DNA of 7,629 bases from Solobacterium sp. (GTDB taxonomy: Bacteria; Bacillota_I; Bacilli_A; Erysipelotrichales; Erysipelotrichaceae), in assembly GCA_017536845.1 (NCBI GenBank), contig JAFWCP010000040.1, positions 1 through 7,629 of the forward strand, written 5' to 3'. Shown here in pieces: positions 5,707-7,629 of this stretch. The notes beneath the pieces were generated by a model. It did no database searches, was not told where the DNA came from, and saw nothing but the letters and a program-made list of their open reading frames with translations. A program made the translations under genes and the position numbers. How positions within the stretch are numbered: the stretch's first letter is position 1; each line of letters begins with the position of its first letter.

Positions 5707-6651
5707 TTACGGCTTCTTACTGCGCGGGGGCAGGGGGCTGCCTTCCGGAATGCCCCCGGGCGTCATGTAAGGCTGCATATGGCCGCTGTAGACTGTCTTT
5801 TGCACCTTGTCGCGGAAGCCCTGCAGATATGCCTGATCATAGTCTTCTTTTCGGCAGACCCAGGGGTGGGCAGACCCTTGGTTCCAATGGTCACGCACCC
5901 TGTCAAGTTCCGCTTCGCTCTGGTGCACCTGGGAGAAGGCATTGCATCCGGCCAGCTCGGTGAACAACTGAAAGTACTCTATGGAATTTTCATAGAGCCT
6001 GGCTTCGGGGAAATCGGGCCAGACAGCTGAGCCGCCCATGACGCCCACGGTCAGCTCTTCCCCATGCAGGGAGGCATTGAAGATGAAGGAATGACAGCCG
6101 GCACTGTGGCCGGGGGTCAGAACACAGAACAGCTTGGTCTTCCCCAGTTTCAGACAGAGCCCGTCATCAATCAGGATATCAGCGTTTTTCGGCCGCGGCT
6201 GGACAAAGGCAAATTCGGTGGGAATGGTCTGCAGCAGGTTCCAGCCGATCCTGCTCATTGCAATCAGCGCATCCGGACATACCTTTTCGCTCAGGTACGG
6301 CACGCCGCCATAATGGTCAAAGTGCTCATGGCTGATGACGATCAGCCGGATCTTCGATGCATCCAGCCCCATTTTCGCAAAGCTTTCCGCAATATATGCG
6401 GCTTCGATATCATTGCTGGCGGAATCAATCATCAGGAAACCTTCGCCGGTATCGATCACCAGCACCCCCACCGCCTTCGATTCCATCCAGTATACATTGT
6501 CAAATACCCGGACCGGGGCAACCGGCTCAAGGGGATTGTTATCCGGCTGTCTGGAAACGGGCGGATCCGGGTTGTACGGCAGAAACGGCTTGCGGCGGGA
6601 ATTGACTGCTGCCTCTTCCGGGCTTACGGCATTCTGGAAAAAGTCTTTCAT
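5707..6651 (-). CDS. MBL-fold metallo-hydrolase, resembling subclass B3 metallo-beta-lactamases
   Basis: 314 residues of a metallo-beta-lactamase fold, probably a two-zinc hydrolase. SHEHFDH gives His108, His110, Asp112 and His113; GHSAG gives His182; VHQSE gives His243, a plausible last ligand. Other shared features are VIDTGEGFLMIDSA at 65-78 and, near the end, HPWVCRKEDYDQAYLQGF, resembling the HPF segment of B3 enzymes. Unlike secreted B3 lactamases it has no signal peptide: the N-terminus is hydrophilic and proline-rich (about 20-46), so it likely acts in the cytosol. Beta-lactam hydrolysis cannot be claimed from this; many such proteins act on other substrates. AGAGGA (6659-6664) lies seven bases before the ATG, and the phosphorylase stop is 13 bp upstream. 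Ends with TAA. Confidence 0.9.
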   Translation of the reverse strand: MKDFFQNAVSPEEAAVNSRRKPFLPYNPDPPVSRQPDNNPLEPVAPVRVFDNVYWMESKAVGVLVIDTGEGFLMIDSASNDIEAAYIAESFAKMGLDASKIRLIVISHEHFDHYGGVPYLSEKVCPDALIAMSRIGWNLLQTIPTEFAFVQPRPKNADILIDDGLCLKLGKTKLFCVLTPGHSAGCHSFIFNASLHGEELTVGVMGGSAVWPDFPEARLYENSIEYFQLFTELAGCNAFSQVHQSEAELDRVRDHWNQGSAHPWVCRKEDYDQAYLQGFRDKVQKTVYSGHMQPYMTPGGIPEGSPLPPRSKKP

Positions 6652-6664
6652 ACAGATTTCCTCT

Positions 6665-7492
6665 TCATTCTGCTGTTTCCCATTCTTCCATCAGGGTTTT
6701 GATCAGCAGCGCCAGGCTGCCGGCGGACGCGTTGGCCACCTGCAGTACTTCTTCGTGGGAGTGCTTTGTCTTCGCGATGCCGGTTGCCATGTTGGTGATG
6801 CAGGAAAAGCCCAGCACCCGCATGCTGAGATAGACGGCAGCAGTTGTTTCCGGCACGGTGGACATGCCGATGGCATCGGCCCCCAGTGCCGCAAAGGCCC
6901 GGATCTCGGCCGCTGTTTCAAAGCAGGGGCCGTTGAAGAAGGCGTAGACGCCTTCCTGTAACGGTATTTCCAGTTTCCCGGCACATGCCCTTGCCCGATC
7001 CATCAGGGCGAGAGAAAACGGCTCGGAACAGTCGGGAAAGCGCGGGCCGAAGCGCTCATCGTTGGGCCCGATCAGAGGATTGGCGCCGATGATGTTGATA
7101 TAATCGCTTATCAGCATCAGGTCGCCGGGCGCAAAGCTCCGGTTGATGCCGCCGCAGGCATTGGTGACGATCAGATCCTTCACACCAAGCATTTTCAGGA
7201 CGTATACAGGGTAAGCAACCTGTTTCATGGTAAAGCCTTCATAGTAATGGAAACGGCCCGCCAGCGCCACGGCAAAGGTGTTTCCCAGATACCCGAAGAC
7301 CAGCTGGCCGGCATGGCCTTCCACCGTTGACTGCGGGAAGTATGGAAGGTCCCGGTATGGGAACACCACCTGATCCTTCATTGCATAGATGATGCTTCCC
7401 AGGCCGCTGCCCAGGATGACAGCCACGGAAGGTGTTTCGGCAACAGTCTGCCGGATATATCTGACAGTTTCCGTCACATGATCATACAGCAT
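6665..7492 (-). CDS. punA: Purine nucleoside phosphorylase, trimeric inosine/guanosine type
   Basis: This enzyme splits inosine, guanosine and their deoxy forms with phosphate, giving free base and (deoxy)ribose-1-phosphate for purine salvage in the cytosol. At 275 residues it is full length. Phosphate-site motifs are ILGSGLG at 26-32, TVEGHAG with His60 and GRFHYYEG at 79-86. TNACGGIN (110-117) is conserved. The base site is GPCFETAAE, where Glu192 matches Glu201 of the human enzyme, then GADAIGMSTVPE and TNMATG with Asn234, matching human Asn243. These are the residues for 6-oxopurine specificity. AAAGGA (7501-7506) is eight bases before the ATG. It is first in the minus-strand run and faces its own promoter region. 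The name pupG/punA varies by species. Confidence 0.95.
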   Translation of the reverse strand: MLYDHVTETVRYIRQTVAETPSVAVILGSGLGSIIYAMKDQVVFPYRDLPYFPQSTVEGHAGQLVFGYLGNTFAVALAGRFHYYEGFTMKQVAYPVYVLKMLGVKDLIVTNACGGINRSFAPGDLMLISDYINIIGANPLIGPNDERFGPRFPDCSEPFSLALMDRARACAGKLEIPLQEGVYAFFNGPCFETAAEIRAFAALGADAIGMSTVPETTAAVYLSMRVLGFSCITNMATGIAKTKHSHEEVLQVANASAGSLALLIKTLMEEWETAE

Positions 7493-7519
7493 ATTGTATT
7501 TCCTTTCTTGTCTTTCATT

Positions 7520-7525
7520 ATCATA
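7520..7525 (-). promoter_or_regulatory. Candidate -10 element for the phosphorylase-led run
   Basis: On the minus strand the hexamer reads TATGAT, preceded by TGG, i.e. an extended -10 (TGn-TATGAT). Transcription would begin near 7513, leaving a leader of about 20 bases that holds the AAAGGA ribosome site. No good -35 box is seen 16-18 bases upstream; an extended -10 can compensate. Confidence 0.55.
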
Positions 7526-7561
7526 CCACAGGATATGCTTTCGACAGGAACATCGTATGAT
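7520..7561. repeat. Inverted repeat in the divergent promoter region
   Basis: ATCATAC at 7520-7526 and GTATGAT at 7555-7561 are exact inverted copies, 28 bases apart. A direct repeat, ACAGGA, lies between them at 7528-7533 and 7544-7549. The left arm coincides with the minus-strand -10, the right arm sits just upstream of the plus-strand -10. This could be an operator pair, or merely two -10-like sequences. Confidence 0.4.
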
Positions 7562-7566
7562 TATTG

Positions 7567-7572
7567 TATAAT
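7567..7572 (+). promoter_or_regulatory. Consensus -10 box for the plus-strand gene at 7592
   Basis: A perfect TATAAT at 7567-7572. The -35 is poor: TCGACA at 7541-7546 would leave a 20-base spacer. Transcription would begin near 7579, so the message starts almost on the AAGGAGG ribosome site at 7580-7586. Confidence 0.6.
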
Positions 7573-7591
7573 GTTGAAAAAGGAGGCCCTC

Positions 7592-7629
7592 ATGAGCAGC
7601 AGAACCATCATCCTTGAAGCGCTGATTGA
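7592..7629 (+). CDS. Start of an unidentified gene, possibly a TetR-type regulator (truncated by the window)
   Basis: ATG at 7592-7594 follows a near-perfect AAGGAGG (7580-7586) by five bases and a consensus -10. Twelve full codons are visible, MSSRTIILEALI, and the thirteenth is cut. A TGA ends the window but is out of frame. The opening, a few polar residues then an IILEALI helix, resembles the first helix of TetR-family regulators, and the divergent layout would suit one. Twelve residues are far too few to be sure. Confidence 0.55.
   Translation, partial: MSSRTIILEALI

Noticed and set aside
4813..6030. A 405-codon open frame on the + strand, antisense to the DUF3795, 135-residue, DUF1801 and hydrolase genes
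   Set aside because: It lies opposite four well-supported genes with ribosome sites and family motifs. Its translation shows no domain, no good ribosome site, and looks like reverse-frame codon shadow of moderately GC-rich genes.
1..7629. CRISPR arrays, insertion sequences, tRNA or rRNA genes
   Set aside because: No regularly spaced repeats, transposase motifs, terminal inverted repeats or tRNA-like CCA/TTC patterns were seen; nearly all bases are in protein genes.

Overview
The window is about 7.6 kb of dense bacterial chromosome, roughly 54% GC by eye. It looks like a Bacillota genome, perhaps a gut-type anaerobe of the Erysipelotrichia/Clostridia kind. That placement is inferred from strong GGAGG-like ribosome sites on almost every gene, the proA-proC arrangement, a trimeric-type purine nucleoside phosphorylase and several small DUF families common in such genomes. 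It was not tested by a search.

Layout. (1) Positions 2-1485, + strand: the 3' half of proA overlaps proC by ATGA. This is the tail of a proline-biosynthesis operon and ends in a strong hairpin terminator at about 1499-1528. (2) Positions 1564-7492, - strand: eleven closely packed genes, transcribed right to left. In order they are purine nucleoside phosphorylase, a B3-like metallo-beta-lactamase-fold hydrolase, a zinc-ribbon/DUF1801 protein, an uncharacterised 135-aa protein, a cysteine-rich DUF3795 protein, a lipoprotein, a small membrane-anchored protein, an uncharacterised 164-aa protein, a DUF1905 protein, a GNAT acetyltransferase, and a five-helix membrane protein whose frame is broken by an amber codon. 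Gaps run from a 20-bp overlap to 36 bp, so the set could be one transcript led by the phosphorylase gene. (3) Positions 7493-7591: a divergent promoter region. (4) From 7592, + strand: the first 12 complete codons of a new gene, possibly a TetR-type regulator, cut by the window edge.

How the genes work together. ProA and ProC catalyse the last two enzymatic steps to proline, with a spontaneous cyclisation between them. The phosphorylase is purine salvage. The rest of the minus-strand set has no obvious shared pathway. It reads as a tail of accessory small proteins, some cytosolic and metal-binding by motif, others anchored at the membrane.

The clearest anomaly is the last gene of that set. 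It has a good ribosome site, an ATG and 13 sensible codons, then TAG, then continues in the same frame into a membrane protein. None of the 13 genes whose stop codon is visible uses TAG as its terminator (11 TGA, 2 TAA). A point nonsense mutation is the simplest reading. Readthrough and restart are the alternatives.
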